From positions 496,001-560,000 of the forward strand of contig NZ_FPAF01000001.1 in NCBI RefSeq assembly GCF_900116295.1: 64,000 nt of DNA, read 5' to 3'. Both the position numbers and the translations under genes were made by a program. Under the pieces are notes generated by a model. The model was not told where the DNA came from. It searched no databases and was given only the letters and a program-made list of their open reading frames with translations. This DNA comes from Bacillus sp. 103mf. Its GTDB lineage: Bacteria; Bacillota; Bacilli; Bacillales; Bacillaceae_G. Positions 47,321-58,447 of this stretch are shown here, piece by piece (the stretch's first letter is position 1; each line of letters begins with the position of its first letter).

Positions 47321-49182
47321 TACGCCTTACCCCCTTTATCATCTAAATCTTCTTTATGAATGTGGTATCCATGATCATCAATTACAGATCGGAAGAACAT
47401 TGCTCCAAACGTAATAATAAGACCAACGATCGCTATCACTAACCACATTTTCTCTTTCCCACCATGCATATACATCGCTCCAAATGCTGCGATAAATAGG
47501 CCTAAAGAGATAACAAACGGTAAGAAAGATGAGTTTGGCATATGAATATCACCAATCGGCTCTGCTGGCGTCATCTCATTTTTCCCTTCACGTTTTTCAA
47601 TCCATAGTGGATCTAATCCACGCACAAACGGTAATTGCTTGAAGTTATATTCAGGTGTCGGCGCAGGAATTGCCCATTCTAAAGTACGACCATCCCACGG
47701 ATCGCTACCAGCTTGTTTTTTTGAAAAAGATGTTTTTACAACATTAACCAAAAGCACAATTGTTCCAAGTGCCATAAATACTGCGCCTATTGAACTAATT
47801 AAATTACCAGTTTCTAATCCTTGTCCTGGCAAATACGTAAAATATCGGCGCGGCATACCGATTAAACCAAGGAAGTGCTGAATAAAGAACGTTAAATGGA
47901 AACCAATAAAGAACAACCAAAACGTAATTTTACCAAGTGTCTCATCTAAGATTTTATTAAACATAAGCGGCCAATAATAATGAGCCCCCGCAAATAATCC
48001 AAATACAACTCCACCAACAATTACGTAATGGAAGTGAGCTACAACGAAGTAATTGTCATGAAATTGATAATCAGCAGGAGCAGATGCAAGCATAACCCCT
48101 GTCACACCACCCATAACAAATGATGGAATGAAACCAACGGCCCACATCATTGGCGTTGTAAAACGAATACTACCGCCCCACATCGTAAAGAGCCAGTTAA
48201 AAATTTTAATACCTGTCGGAACAGCAATTGCCATTGTAGCTACAGAAAAAATGGCATTTGCTACTGGTCCAAGACCCACTGTGAACATATGATGTGCCCA
48301 CACCATGAATCCTAAAAATCCAATTAATACCGTTGCAAATACCATAGATGAATATCCGAATAATCGTTTTTTAGAGAATGTCGCAAATATTTCTGAGAAT
48401 ATTCCGAAAACTGGGAGTATAAGAATGTACACTTCTGGATGACCGAAAATCCAAAATAAATGCTCCCATATAATCGTATTTCCTCCTAAAGCAGGGTTAA
48501 AAAAGCTTGTTCCAAATAAACGGTCTAACATTAATAAAGCTAAACCTACTGTAAGCGGCGGAAATGCAAATAAAATAAGTGCAGATGTTACAAACGTCGT
48601 CCATGTAAACATCGGCATACGCATATATGTCATTCCAGGTGCACGCATATTAATAATGGTAACGAGGAAGTTAATTCCACCTATTAATGTTCCAATACCT
48701 GAAATTTGCAATCCGAGAACATAAAAATCGATGCCGTGTCCTTTCGATGCGAGTGATAACGATGCATATGATGTCCATCCTGCATCAGGTGCCCCTCCCA
48801 AAAACCAACTTAAATTTAAAAATACGCCTCCAAAGAAAAATAGCCAAAATCCAAGCGAGTTTAAAAATGGAAACGCAACGTCTCGTGCACCAATTTGAAG
48901 TGGTACAGCTGCATTCATCATGGCAAACACAAGCGGCATTGCTGCTAAGAAAATCATTGTTGTTCCGTGCATTGTTAATACTTGGTTGTATGCATCCCCA
49001 ACCAGAAAATCATTGTTTGGAAACGCTAGCTGATATCGAATAAATAACGCTTCTATTCCACCGATGATAAAAAACAACCCACCTGCAATTAAATAGAGAA
49101 TGGCTATTTTTTTATGGTCTACTGTCGTTAAATAATCCCAAATTACAGAGCCCACTCCCTGTTTTTTTGCTACAGAACTCAC
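47320..49182 (-). CDS. ctaD: Cytochrome c oxidase subunit I (CtaD)
   Basis: Catalytic core holding heme A, heme A3 and CuB. 620 residues: twelve oxidase helices plus extra C-terminal helices as in B. subtilis CtaD. Ligand motifs: LTMHGTTMIFLA (heme a His), WIFGHPEVYILILP (CuB His cross-linked to Tyr), WAHHMFTVG (CuB His pair) and VAHFHYVIVGG (hemes a3 and a). GTG start at 49182 after GGGGAGG. Confidence 0.98.
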   Translation of the reverse strand: MSSVAKKQGVGSVIWDYLTTVDHKKIAILYLIAGGLFFIIGGIEALFIRYQLAFPNNDFLVGDAYNQVLTMHGTTMIFLAAMPLVFAMMNAAVPLQIGARDVAFPFLNSLGFWLFFFGGVFLNLSWFLGGAPDAGWTSYASLSLASKGHGIDFYVLGLQISGIGTLIGGINFLVTIINMRAPGMTYMRMPMFTWTTFVTSALILFAFPPLTVGLALLMLDRLFGTSFFNPALGGNTIIWEHLFWIFGHPEVYILILPVFGIFSEIFATFSKKRLFGYSSMVFATVLIGFLGFMVWAHHMFTVGLGPVANAIFSVATMAIAVPTGIKIFNWLFTMWGGSIRFTTPMMWAVGFIPSFVMGGVTGVMLASAPADYQFHDNYFVVAHFHYVIVGGVVFGLFAGAHYYWPLMFNKILDETLGKITFWLFFIGFHLTFFIQHFLGLIGMPRRYFTYLPGQGLETGNLISSIGAVFMALGTIVLLVNVVKTSFSKKQAGSDPWDGRTLEWAIPAPTPEYNFKQLPFVRGLDPLWIEKREGKNEMTPAEPIGDIHMPNSSFLPFVISLGLFIAAFGAMYMHGGKEKMWLVIAIVGLIITFGAMFFRSVIDDHGYHIHKEDLDDKGGKA

Positions 49183-49215
49183 GTTTTCAACCTCCCCTTC
49201 GCAAATAGTTTCTCG

Positions 49216-50265
49216 TTACTTTTCAACTTTTAATGTTTTCAAGTAAGCATTTAATGCCTCTACTTGATCTTCAGTAAGATTACCGTATTTTCCAGTCATT
49301 TTGTTTCCTGGTTTCATGCTTTCAGGGTCTTTTAACCATTTTTCTACATTCTCATCATTATTTTTAGCAATTCCCGCAACCATGTCACGGTCTGCAAAGT
49401 TTGCTAAGTTTGGTGCAATACGTGCAGAAGGTGGTCTGCTATCATTTGATCCAGTAGCATGACAACCGATACAGCTCTTTTCAAAGATTTGTTTACCTTC
49501 TTGTTCTTTCGAAGAAGCAACAGCCTTTTTACCATCTAATTCTTTCATACTAGCAATCCACTTTTTGTACTCGCTTTCATTAACAGCTTTCACTTTAAAC
49601 TGCATTAAAGAATGCGACGGTCCGCAAAATTCTGTACAAAATCCATTATATGTGTCGGCCTTATCTGCTTTAATCCACATCTTGTTCACATTATCTGTAT
49701 TTGTATCCATTTTTCCAGCTAAAGAGGGAACCCAAAATGAGTGTTTAATATCGGCACCCTTTAAATTTAAATACACTTTTTTACCTGTAGGGATGACTAA
49801 ATCTTGCGAAGTTACTATTTTTTCATTTTTATAAGAAAATTCCCACCAATAAAGATTCGCTGTTACATCAACAACGATTGTATCTTTATCAATATTCTTT
49901 TTCTCCATTGCACTAACGTCAGCAAGTTTAAACGTATATGTAACAGTAGGGACAGCCAACACCAATAAAAGTAAAATCGGAATGACTGTCCATATAATTT
50001 CTAGCTTGTGATTTCCTTCAACTTGCTTCGGAATATAGTTTTCCTGTCCCTTCCTTTGACGGAAACGTACAATTACATACAAGAAAATAATCGTAACAAC
50101 AAGAACAACACCAATCATGATTGCACTGGCTAATAACAATAAATCATATTGCATTTTTGCTACTTCACCTTGTGGAATCAAAGTAGATTGAAAGGCTTTA
50201 CCGCATCCCCCTAACAGTAAAGCCACTAGTGAAACGAGCGAAAGCAATCGCCACTGTTTCTTCAT
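49216..50265 (-). CDS. ctaC: Cytochrome c oxidase subunit II with fused cytochrome c (CtaC)
   Basis: 349 residues. Lipoprotein signal with LLLGGC (lipid-modified C21, processed by LspA), two membrane helices, CuA domain with HSFWVPSL and CTEFCGPSHSLM, and a C-terminal cytochrome c domain with CIGCH and axial Met near MTGKYG. This fusion defines the caa3 type. ATG at 50265 after GGGGGTT. Confidence 0.98.
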   Translation of the reverse strand: MKKQWRLLSLVSLVALLLGGCGKAFQSTLIPQGEVAKMQYDLLLLASAIMIGVVLVVTIIFLYVIVRFRQRKGQENYIPKQVEGNHKLEIIWTVIPILLLLVLAVPTVTYTFKLADVSAMEKKNIDKDTIVVDVTANLYWWEFSYKNEKIVTSQDLVIPTGKKVYLNLKGADIKHSFWVPSLAGKMDTNTDNVNKMWIKADKADTYNGFCTEFCGPSHSLMQFKVKAVNESEYKKWIASMKELDGKKAVASSKEQEGKQIFEKSCIGCHATGSNDSRPPSARIAPNLANFADRDMVAGIAKNNDENVEKWLKDPESMKPGNKMTGKYGNLTEDQVEALNAYLKTLKVEK

Positions 50266-50357
50266 GCAAACAACCCCCACTTTCTTTGTTAATTAGATTG
50301 TACTTTATAGTAAGTAAAGTAAACCTCAACGTAAAGAAATCCCCTCATGTCGTTGTC

Positions 50358-51281
50358 TTAGAAGAAAGTTACAACAATCATTAAAATAAATAAGATTGTT
50401 AAATAATTTAAGGAGTATACAAACATTTGCACGGACCATTTGATGTCGTCTTTCTTGCGGAAGCCATAAAACCCTAACACGATCCAACCGATGTTAAGCA
50501 ATGTTGCAATTACCATAAATGTTACTCCAAGTGCACTCATATAAAATGGCAGTGGTAATAAGCATACTGTCCAAATCATAATTTGACGTTTTGTAATATC
50601 AAATCCATGCGCTACAGGAAGCATTGGAATGCCTGCATTGCGATATTCTTCAACACGTTTCATCGCAAGTGCGAGGAAATGTGGAATTTGCCAAATAAAC
50701 ATAATTAAGAATAGCATCCAAGCAATAGGGTGATTCAAACTTGGATCAATAGCTGCCCAACCGATTAAAGGCGGAACTGCACCTGATACACTCCCTACTA
50801 CTGTATTTAACGTATATTTTCGCTTTGTCCATAATGAATACAGAACAACATACGTAAAGAAACCAATAAAACCAATAAATGCTGCCATCGGTGTTGTAAA
50901 TAGCAAAAATACAAAGCCTAAAAGCGTAATTGTAATACCTAATGTTAATGCGAATCCAGGTTTATATTTTCCTGTTACTGTTGGACGATTTTTTGTTCGT
51001 TCCATTAAATGATCAATATCTCGGTCAATATAATTATTTAAGCTACATGCTCCCGCCATAATTAATGCAGAGCCGATGATTGTAAAAAACATTTTATCTA
51101 GATGGTCCAAAACATTCAATCCATTGAAATGTAGAGCTAACCAAAATCCTGTAAATACAGTAAGTGTATTTGAATTTACAATCCCCATCTTAACGAGCGC
51201 TAATAAATCTTGTACACGTGTTGTTTCCGGTACATTTGCTATAGCTGACTCATCATGCAGTTCACTTGTTGCATGGTTCAT
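50358..51281 (-). CDS. ctaB: Protoheme IX farnesyltransferase (heme O synthase)
   Basis: Adds farnesyl to heme B, giving heme O, which CtaA turns into heme A. 307 residues, UbiA fold with about nine membrane segments. Prenyl-binding motif [19 protein letters not shown] and second motif [13 protein letters not shown]. Two ATGs are adjacent (51284 and 51281); 51281 has the better spacing to GAGGGGG. Divergent from ctaA. Confidence 0.96.
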   Translation of the reverse strand: MNHATSELHDESAIANVPETTRVQDLLALVKMGIVNSNTLTVFTGFWLALHFNGLNVLDHLDKMFFTIIGSALIMAGACSLNNYIDRDIDHLMERTKNRPTVTGKYKPGFALTLGITITLLGFVFLLFTTPMAAFIGFIGFFTYVVLYSLWTKRKYTLNTVVGSVSGAVPPLIGWAAIDPSLNHPIAWMLFLIMFIWQIPHFLALAMKRVEEYRNAGIPMLPVAHGFDITKRQIMIWTVCLLPLPFYMSALGVTFMVIATLLNIGWIVLGFYGFRKKDDIKWSVQMFVYSLNYLTILFILMIVVTFF

Positions 51282-51910
51282 CATTTTAACCCCCTCTTAA
51301 AACTTCCATCTTTCTTTTGCCCATTTACTTAAAATAAAATATCGCTTTTATATAGCAATATTATTACAGTAGAAATGTTGTTTTTTGGTTTTGTTATTAA
51401 TATACACTTCTCGCTCGAATATATTAAAACATATTTCATGAAAAAATTGTGAAGAAAACATGAACTTTTTGTGTCTATGACTTAAAAAGTTTTCCTATTA
51501 CTTCATCAATTATAGAACGTAATTATCTTTTATAATAAACCATTTTGTCAAATTCCGCATGCATTTCCGTATATTTCTTTATAAAACTCACTATTTTTTG
51601 TTAAAAATCAGCAATTTATTTTCCTTATCTTCTTCCGCTCTCTCCCCTTTGCTATTTTATCAGATTTTATATATCATAGGACTGTAGTGCATTTCTGTTT
51701 CTATAACCTTTATACGGCTATTTACAAGTAGTAAAACCTCCACCTCAAGATTCTGAAGACGTAGAGAATATAGGTTAGGTAACTGCTAGTATGCGCCGAA
51801 GTCGTTTAACTAACCCTTAGTGAGGATTAAAAACAACACCGAGGGAAGTTCTACTTTATTTTAATAAAATATTGCACAATAACTTTGAAATTGAAAGCTG
51901 GTGAAAAGGA
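51282..51910. other. Divergent space between ctaB and ctaA
   Basis: 629 bases without a gene. It must contain the promoters of ctaA and ctaBCDEFG, but no pair of good boxes could be assigned with confidence. From about 51725 to 51862 is GC-richer sequence ending in GAAGTTCTACTTTAT, a decayed R1-type repeat. A cre site was looked for by eye and not found. Confidence 0.6.
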
Positions 51911-52858
51911 TTGCAACGCTTTATAAAATGGTTAGCAGTCATTACAAGTCTTGATTTATTATTTGTTCTACTTGGCGGAGCGTTAGTTACTAAAACTGGC
52001 TCTGGACAAGGTTGTGGTAAATCTTGGCCGCTGTGTAATGGAGAACTTGTTCCTTCGAATTTATCAATGGAAACAATTATCGAACTGAGTCATCGTCTTA
52101 CTTCAGGTTCTGCTGGAATTCTCGTTACACTACTATGTATCTTATCTTGGAAATACTATGGACAAGTTCGTGAAACAAAAGCACTTGCCATCTTATCTTT
52201 CGCGTTTTTAATAGCGCAAGCACTCATGGGCGCTGCTGCGGTTGTATGGGGACAAGTTCCGGCTGTATTAGCAATTCATTTCGGTATTTCCCTTATTTCG
52301 TTTGCTGCTGTTATTTTATTAACACTTCTTATCTTTGAAATTGATAAGAAATTTGATGCTCATTCACTTGTTATTGATAAGAAGATGAAATTTCACATTT
52401 ACGGTGTAACAATTTACAGTTACCTTGTTGTCTATACAGGAGCGTTAGTGCGTCATGAGCATGCGAGTTTAGCATGTCCGAGTTTCCCTTTATGCAGTAA
52501 AAACAGCCCTCTTCCAATGCAGTTTCATGAATGGGTACAGATGGGACACCGAATTGCTGCTCTATTAATTTTCGCTTGGATTTTATATGCAATGCTTATA
52601 GCTATCAGGCACTATAAGCAACAACCTGTTATATGTTATGGATGGATTACAGCTTTCATTCTTGTCACATGTCAAGCAATCGCTGGTATTTTAGTTGTAT
52701 ATACAGAAGCAAGTTTAACAATGTCACTTCTGCATTCACTCTTTATATCATGCTTATTTGCCGTATTATGCTATTTAGTTATGCTAGGAACACGCAGTAA
52801 AACAAACATGAAAAAAACAGAAATAAATCATACTACTAAGCAAACGAAACTATCATAA
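51911..52858 (+). CDS. ctaA: Heme A synthase
   Basis: Oxidises heme O to heme A for the caa3 oxidase. 315 residues with eight membrane segments. Conserved cysteine pair C35...C42 (GCGKSWPLC), E58-L-S-H61-R, and heme ligand His in [17 protein letters not shown] and LHSLF. The start is TTG at 51911, with GGTG at normal spacing; it matches the family N-terminus MQRFIKWLA. Divergent from ctaB. Confidence 0.96.
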   Translation: MQRFIKWLAVITSLDLLFVLLGGALVTKTGSGQGCGKSWPLCNGELVPSNLSMETIIELSHRLTSGSAGILVTLLCILSWKYYGQVRETKALAILSFAFLIAQALMGAAAVVWGQVPAVLAIHFGISLISFAAVILLTLLIFEIDKKFDAHSLVIDKKMKFHIYGVTIYSYLVVYTGALVRHEHASLACPSFPLCSKNSPLPMQFHEWVQMGHRIAALLIFAWILYAMLIAIRHYKQQPVICYGWITAFILVTCQAIAGILVVYTEASLTMSLLHSLFISCLFAVLCYLVMLGTRSKTNMKKTEINHTTKQTKLS

Positions 52859-52859
52859 T

Positions 52860-52890
52860 AACTTGTCTCTTCTGACAAGTTATTATTTTT
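52860..52890 (+). terminator. Terminator of ctaA
   Basis: Stem AACTTGTC/GACAAGTT with a 6-base loop, then ATTATTTTTT, right after the ctaA stop. Confidence 0.85.
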
Positions 52891-52898
52891 TAAAAACA

Positions 52899-52929
52899 AA
52901 AGAGCTGCACAAAAGCAGCTCTTTTTTAT
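52899..52929. terminator. Terminator of pyc
   Basis: Stem AAAGAGCTGC/GCAGCTCTTT with a 6-base loop; T-rich tails on both strands. It faces pyc and backs up the ctaA terminator. Confidence 0.8.
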
Positions 52930-52956
52930 TTTCAAAATTCGAGTGATAACCTTGTT

Positions 52957-55900
52957 TTATTGCTCTAACTCAATCAGCAAATCACCTGTTTGAATTGCCT
53001 CGCCGTCTTTCACATACACTTTTTTCACCGTTCCAGTAAATGGAGCTTGTACAGTTGTTTCCATTTTCATCGCTTCTGTAATTGCCATGGAATCACCTTT
53101 TTTCACTTGCTCTCCTTCTTTTACCACTACTTTAATTACAGTACCCGGCATTGTTGCATTAATATGATTTGGATTTTCACGATTCCCTTTCACTCGTTGC
53201 GAAACTGTTGCTTTCACACTTTCATCTTTTACAACAATTTCACGAGGCTGTCCATTAAATTCAAAGTAGATAACACGTGTACCATCTAATTGTGGTTCTC
53301 CAATCGAAATTAATTTCACAATTAACGTTTTACCACGTTCGATTTCCACACCAATTTCCTCACCAAGTCTCATTCCATAGAAGAATGTCGGTGTGTCAAG
53401 AACAGAAATATTTCCATATTGTCCTGCAACTTTTTGATAATCCATAAATACTTTCGGATATAATGCATACGCTACAATATCAAAAATCGTTACTTCACGA
53501 CCAAGCTTATGGAATAACTCTTTTTTTAATGCTTCAAAATCGATCGGTTCTAGCAATTCACCTGGTCTTACTGTTAAAGGCTCTTTTCCTTTTAGAATAA
53601 TCTCTTGTAGCTTTTTAGGAAAACCACCATACGGTTGTCCAAGATCACCAGAGAACATTTCGACAACTGATCCTGGGAAATCTAATGCATGACCACGTTC
53701 ATAAATATCTTTCTCTGTTAAATGATTTTGTACCATAAATAGAGCCATATCACCGACTACTTTTGATGATGGGGTTACTTTCACGATATCGCCGAACATA
53801 TCATTAACGCGACGATACATCACTTTTACTTCATCAAATCGATCTCCTAACCCGACAGCTTTTGCTTGTTGCTGTAGATTACTGTATTGGCCGCCTGGCA
53901 TTTCATGCATGTACACTTCTGTATGCGGTGCATTCATTCCACTTTCAAAAGAAGAATAATATTTACGAACATCTTCCCAATAATGTGAGAGCTTCTCTAA
54001 AGAATTCACATCCACATTCGGCTGTCTTTCATTTCCTTCTAATGCATAGAACAATGTATTAGCGCTCGGCTGAGATGTTAAACCTGCCATAGAGCTTACC
54101 GCAACGTCTACAATATCAACTCCAGCCTCAATTGCTTTTGCATATGTTAATACACCGTTTCCACTCGTATCATGCGTGTGAAGATGCACCGGAATCGATA
54201 CCGTCTCTTTTAATGCGGATACTAAATCGTACGCTGCGTTTGGTTTTAATAAGCCTGCCATATCTTTAATCCCTAAAATATGAGCACCAGATGCTTCTAA
54301 CTCTTTTGCTAAGTTTTTGTAGTAATTTAAATCATATTTACTGCGCATTGGATCATGAATATCACCTGTGTAACACATTGTTGCCTCTGCAATTTTACCG
54401 CTTTGACGCACAGCATCAATTGCAACGCGCATACCTTCTATCCAGTTTAAACTATCAAAAATACGGAATACATCAATGCCAGCCTGCGCAGAACACTCTA
54501 CAAACTGTTGAATTAAGTTATCTGGATAGTTTTTATATCCTACTGCATTCGATGCACGAAGAAGCATTTGGAATAATACATTTGGCATACTCTCACGTAA
54601 TTGTAATAAGCGTTCCCATGGATCTTCTTTTAAGAAACGATACGCGACATCGAATGTTGCTCCGCCCCACATTTCTGCCGAAAATAAATTCGGTAACATT
54701 CTTGCTGTTGGTTCAGCAATTTGTTTCAACTCTTTTGTACGAATACGCGTTGCTAATAACGACTGATGTGCATCACGGAATGTAGTATCGGTTAATAAAA
54801 CTTGTTTTTGTTCCTGAACCCATTTTACTAATCCATCAGCTCCGCGCTTATCTAAAATTTGCTTCGTACCAGCTTTGATTGGTTCAGAATATTTTATATT
54901 CGGAATGCGTGCTTCTGCAAAAATCGGTTTTTCTTGTTTTCCTACTCCTGGGAATCCATTTACCGTTACCGTACTAATGTATGATAGCATTTTTGTACCA
55001 CGGTCTTTTCGTTTTGGAAATACGAATAATTCCGGCGAGGAATCGATAAAAGATGTATCATATTCTCCTGATAAAAAGTTTTGGTGCTTTACAACATTTT
55101 CTAAAAATGGAATATTTGTTTTAATGCCGCGAATACGGAATTCTTTTAAGTTACGTTCCATTTTAGCTGCTGCTTGTTCAAATGTTAATGCCCAAGTTGT
55201 TACTTTTACAAGTAATGAGTCATAATATGGTGTAATAACTGCACCTTGGAAGCTATTTCCTGTATCTAAACGCACCCCAAAGCCACCACCAGAACGATAC
55301 GTCATAATTTTTCCGGTATCTGGCATGAAATTATTTAGCGGATCTTCTGTTGTCACACGAGATTGAATTGCAAATCCATGCGTAATGATATCTTCTTGTT
55401 TTGGAATACTTACTTTTTCACTATGTAAAGCATATCCATCAGCAATTAAAATTTGTGATTGAACGATATCAATGCCTGTAATCATTTCTGTAATTGTGTG
55501 TTCCACTTGGACACGCGGATTCACTTCAATAAAATAGAATTCATTTCCTTTTACAAGAAACTCAACTGTCCCTGCATTTACATAATTAACATTTTTCGTT
55601 AATTGAACTGCAGCCTCACAAATACGATTGCGCAGTTCAGCTGGAAGAGACACACTTGGTGCTACTTCTACAACTTTTTGATGCCTGCGCTGTACAGAAC
55701 AATCACGCTCATATAGATGAACAGTATTTCCATGTTCATCTGCTAATATTTGTACTTCTATATGTTTTGGATTTTCAACAAATTTTTCTACATAAACTTC
55801 ATCGTTCCCAAATGCAGCTTTCGCCTCGGATTTCGCACGATCATACGCTTCCTTTAGTTCTTCTGCACTGCGTACAATCCGCATCCCGCGGCCGCCACCA

Positions 55901-56403
55901 CCAAGAGCTGCTTTAATGATAATTGGGTAATCATACTTTTTTGCAAAATTGGCTACTTCGTCAATCTCTTGTACAGGGCCATCACTACCAGGAATAACCG
56001 GGATATTTGCCAATTGAGCTTGCGTTCTTGCCTTTACTTTATCCCCAAACATGTCTAAATGCTTACTCTTTGGACCAATAAAAATAATCCCCTCGTCTTC
56101 GCAACGTTTTGCGAATTGGATATTTTCTGACAAGAATCCGTATCCTGGATGAATTGCATCAACATGATTACTTTTGGCAATTTCAATAATACCTTCAATA
56201 TCGAGATATGCCTCAATTGGTTTTTTTCCTTCTCCTACCAAATACGCTTCATCTGCTTTATAGCGATGATATGAACCGCTATCTTCTTTCGAGTAAATCG
56301 CAACTGTGCGTAGTCCTAATTCTGTACAAGCACGAAACACACGAATCGCAATTTCTCCGCGGTTAGCTACTAATACTTTTTGAATACGTTGCAGCTTTTT
56401 CAT
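52957..56403 (-). CDS. pyc: Pyruvate carboxylase
   Basis: Biotin enzyme that makes oxaloacetate from pyruvate, bicarbonate and ATP. 1148 residues in one chain: biotin carboxylase (about 1-460, KAALGGGGRGMR, FIEVNPRVQVEHT), carboxyltransferase (about 530-800, LLTDTTFRDAHQSLLATR), tetramer domain, and biotin carrier domain with ITEAMKMETT (biotin-lysine near the C-terminus). ATG at 56403 after GAGGGGG. Monocistronic between terminators. Acetyl-CoA activation is expected from the family. Confidence 0.99.
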   Translation of the reverse strand: MKKLQRIQKVLVANRGEIAIRVFRACTELGLRTVAIYSKEDSGSYHRYKADEAYLVGEGKKPIEAYLDIEGIIEIAKSNHVDAIHPGYGFLSENIQFAKRCEDEGIIFIGPKSKHLDMFGDKVKARTQAQLANIPVIPGSDGPVQEIDEVANFAKKYDYPIIIKAALGGGGRGMRIVRSAEELKEAYDRAKSEAKAAFGNDEVYVEKFVENPKHIEVQILADEHGNTVHLYERDCSVQRRHQKVVEVAPSVSLPAELRNRICEAAVQLTKNVNYVNAGTVEFLVKGNEFYFIEVNPRVQVEHTITEMITGIDIVQSQILIADGYALHSEKVSIPKQEDIITHGFAIQSRVTTEDPLNNFMPDTGKIMTYRSGGGFGVRLDTGNSFQGAVITPYYDSLLVKVTTWALTFEQAAAKMERNLKEFRIRGIKTNIPFLENVVKHQNFLSGEYDTSFIDSSPELFVFPKRKDRGTKMLSYISTVTVNGFPGVGKQEKPIFAEARIPNIKYSEPIKAGTKQILDKRGADGLVKWVQEQKQVLLTDTTFRDAHQSLLATRIRTKELKQIAEPTARMLPNLFSAEMWGGATFDVAYRFLKEDPWERLLQLRESMPNVLFQMLLRASNAVGYKNYPDNLIQQFVECSAQAGIDVFRIFDSLNWIEGMRVAIDAVRQSGKIAEATMCYTGDIHDPMRSKYDLNYYKNLAKELEASGAHILGIKDMAGLLKPNAAYDLVSALKETVSIPVHLHTHDTSGNGVLTYAKAIEAGVDIVDVAVSSMAGLTSQPSANTLFYALEGNERQPNVDVNSLEKLSHYWEDVRKYYSSFESGMNAPHTEVYMHEMPGGQYSNLQQQAKAVGLGDRFDEVKVMYRRVNDMFGDIVKVTPSSKVVGDMALFMVQNHLTEKDIYERGHALDFPGSVVEMFSGDLGQPYGGFPKKLQEIILKGKEPLTVRPGELLEPIDFEALKKELFHKLGREVTIFDIVAYALYPKVFMDYQKVAGQYGNISVLDTPTFFYGMRLGEEIGVEIERGKTLIVKLISIGEPQLDGTRVIYFEFNGQPREIVVKDESVKATVSQRVKGNRENPNHINATMPGTVIKVVVKEGEQVKKGDSMAITEAMKMETTVQAPFTGTVKKVYVKDGEAIQTGDLLIELEQ

Positions 56404-56445
56404 GATTTTCCCCCTCTATTTTCCTACCATTCATAACACCATAAA

Positions 56446-56520
56446 TTTGTCCCGCTTTAGTGGGAGTAAGTATTTCACTTCCAGCAGTATTTTTTCACTG
56501 CGTGCAAGCTTCACCTTATT
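56446..56520 (+). repeat. Repeat family R1, diverged copy upstream of pyc
   Basis: TTTGTCCCGCTTTAGTGGGA at one end and CAAGCTTCACCTTATTTTTA at the other, with a changed middle that has a CACT-rich hairpin. It lies in the 338-base space between pyc and ftsW; the rest of that space shows nothing clear. Confidence 0.6.
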
Positions 56521-56707
56521 TTTATTCATCATACCTTATTTTTTGACAAATGATAAGCATTCTGTCCAATTCATCTCACAAAATTAGTATAGCATAAAAC
56601 GAAGGAAGCAACCATCCTTTTTGTAGAACACATTTGATAAAAGTGACATACTTTTTGTTACAAGATCATAAAATAATCATCCTTTTTTTTTCTGAAGCTA
56701 TGCAAAT

Positions 56708-56745
56708 AAAAGAAGCTTCGTACACGTGTACAAAGCTTCTTTTAT
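56708..56745. terminator. Terminator of ftsW
   Basis: Stem AAAGAAGCTT/AAGCTTCTTT around the palindrome GTACACGTGTAC, with T runs on both strands; overlaps the ftsW stop. Confidence 0.8.
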
Positions 56746-57935
56746 TTTACAACAACAAGATGTCTCTCTTGTTTAGGTTGTTGTTGTTCCTGCTCTTTCT
56801 GTTCTCTTTTTTCTTGCTGTTTCACAAAACTAGCTACATTTAATAAAATTCCCATAGCTGCTAAGGTTACCACTAAAGAAGTACCGCCATAACTAACAAA
56901 TGGTAAAGGCACACCAGTAAGTGGCATAACCCCTGTAATTCCGCCTAAGTTTACAATAGATTGCACTCCAATCATACTGCCAATTCCAATTGCAAGTAAA
57001 CTCCCAAAAGGATCTTTACATTTTTGCGCAATTCGAAAAGCACGAACGACAATGACTAGTAAACCTATTAAGATAATTGCCACTCCAACAAACCCTAGTT
57101 CCTCAGATATAATTGCCATAATGAAGTCTGTATGTGGTTCTGGTAAATACCCATACTTTTGAATACTATTTCCTAGTCCTCTACCACCTACACCACCAGA
57201 AGCAATTCCAACAAACGAATTGATCAATTGAAATCCCTTCCCTTGCGCATCTCCAAACGGATTCCAAAACGTAGTGAACCGCGCAATTTGAACAGGTGTT
57301 AAAATATTTTTTCCTATAAAATATCCGAGCGGAATCCATATAATAGATGTAAGAGCAATTCGTTTTAGCCAAACTTGAAGGGGTACCCCTGAACAGAACG
57401 TCATAATCCCAATCGTTGACACAATTAATAATGTTGTTCCTAAATCAGGCTGTTTTAAAATTAAACAAATTGTAGTGAATAAAAAAATAAACACTCGGCC
57501 GGCACCATGCCAAATCGGTCCATCTGTCGCGTGCTTTTTTGCATAAAAACGCGCTAATACAATGATAATCCCTAATTTAACAAACTCCGACGGCTGTACA
57601 CCAAACACCCAGGATTTCGCATTATTCACAACAGTTCCCCATTTTAAAACAATTAGCAGCATTCCAATGCTAACAACAACGATTAAAACAGTAATAATAC
57701 GCTTTCGCCATACTTGAAAGGGAACAAACATAGCAATAAACAATCCAATCGTTCCAACGAACAACGCTTTTAACTGTGATAGAAAAAAGTGATCACTCGT
57801 CCATCCGTATTTCGGATAATATTTTGTAATTGCAACAATAGAACTGGCACTATATACCATAATAACGCCGAGCACACATACGATAACAAGAGGAAGCACT
57901 AAAGAATAATCTATGGACTTCCAGACTCTTTTCAT
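56742..57935 (-). CDS. ftsW: Septal peptidoglycan polymerase FtsW
   Basis: SEDS glycosyltransferase of the divisome, partner of PBP2B. 397 residues with ten membrane segments. Motifs: YSASSIVAI, SWVFGVQPSEFVKLGIII, KQPDLGTTLL, YLPEPHTDFIMAIISEELGF and LPFVSYGGTSL. The tail is rich in Gln, Glu and Lys. It is the paralogue of spoVE (17873-18970). ATG at 57935. Placed outside the dcw cluster, next to pyc, as in B. subtilis. Confidence 0.96.
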   Translation of the reverse strand: MKRVWKSIDYSLVLPLVIVCVLGVIMVYSASSIVAITKYYPKYGWTSDHFFLSQLKALFVGTIGLFIAMFVPFQVWRKRIITVLIVVVSIGMLLIVLKWGTVVNNAKSWVFGVQPSEFVKLGIIIVLARFYAKKHATDGPIWHGAGRVFIFLFTTICLILKQPDLGTTLLIVSTIGIMTFCSGVPLQVWLKRIALTSIIWIPLGYFIGKNILTPVQIARFTTFWNPFGDAQGKGFQLINSFVGIASGGVGGRGLGNSIQKYGYLPEPHTDFIMAIISEELGFVGVAIILIGLLVIVVRAFRIAQKCKDPFGSLLAIGIGSMIGVQSIVNLGGITGVMPLTGVPLPFVSYGGTSLVVTLAAMGILLNVASFVKQQEKREQKEQEQQQPKQERHLVVVK

Positions 57936-58024
57936 TCAAAATCCTCTTTCTCTCTTCTTTTTTACAGTTGTATTCCATATGTATTTGCTTTCTTCCTGCT
58001 TTTCAGGAAAAATCGTTTTTTTCA

Positions 58025-58056
58025 TAAAAAAAGCTCAAACTGATTCAGTTTGAGCT
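58025..58056 (-). terminator. Terminator of ylaN
   Basis: Perfect 11-bp stem AGCTCAAACTG/CAGTTTGAGCT with a 3-base loop, followed by six or more T on the minus strand. Confidence 0.85.
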
Positions 58057-58074
58057 CCTTATTTGAACCAGCTA

Positions 58075-58359
58075 TTATTGTTTGTTTGTAAAAGCATCAT
58101 GTAACGCCGATAGCTCGCGTTCTAATTCGCCTAAAATTTCTTTACCTTGCTCTTCCGCAATGAGACCAAGACGAACCGCAAAATCAACTTCACGGGATAA
58201 GCCAAACATTTGTGTATCAAGTACCTCTTCGTATAATGGACACTGTGGCATCGTAAGGTGGTCCATTTGCACCTTAATAAGTTTTAATATTTTCTCTGCA
58301 TCAGCTTGTAGAAGGGCAAGTGCCTTTTCCTGATGATTTGTTACTGTCTCAGACGCCAA
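58075..58359 (-). CDS. ylaN: YlaN family protein (UPF0358)
   Basis: 94 residues, all-helical. Highly conserved middle [37 protein letters not shown]. In B. subtilis it was found essential under standard conditions; work in Staphylococcus links YlaN to iron and Fur. The start is TTG at 58359, 7 bases after GGAGGG, matching the family N-terminus MASETV. Confidence 0.94.
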   Translation of the reverse strand: MASETVTNHQEKALALLQADAEKILKLIKVQMDHLTMPQCPLYEEVLDTQMFGLSREVDFAVRLGLIAEEQGKEILGELERELSALHDAFTNKQ

Positions 58360-58447
58360 ATTGGTTCCCTCCGTTTCCGTCCTACTCCTCTATCCTATCT
58401 ATTAATATTAGCGATAGTTTTCATAAATTGCAATAGAAACATTTTCT

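Noticed and set aside
51282-51910. A cre or ResD control site between ctaA and ctaB
   Set aside because: Expected from B. subtilis, but no convincing match could be found by eye.
52957-56403. Several plus-strand frames across pyc, up to 164 codons
   Set aside because: All antisense to a conserved gene, without ribosome sites or recognisable products.
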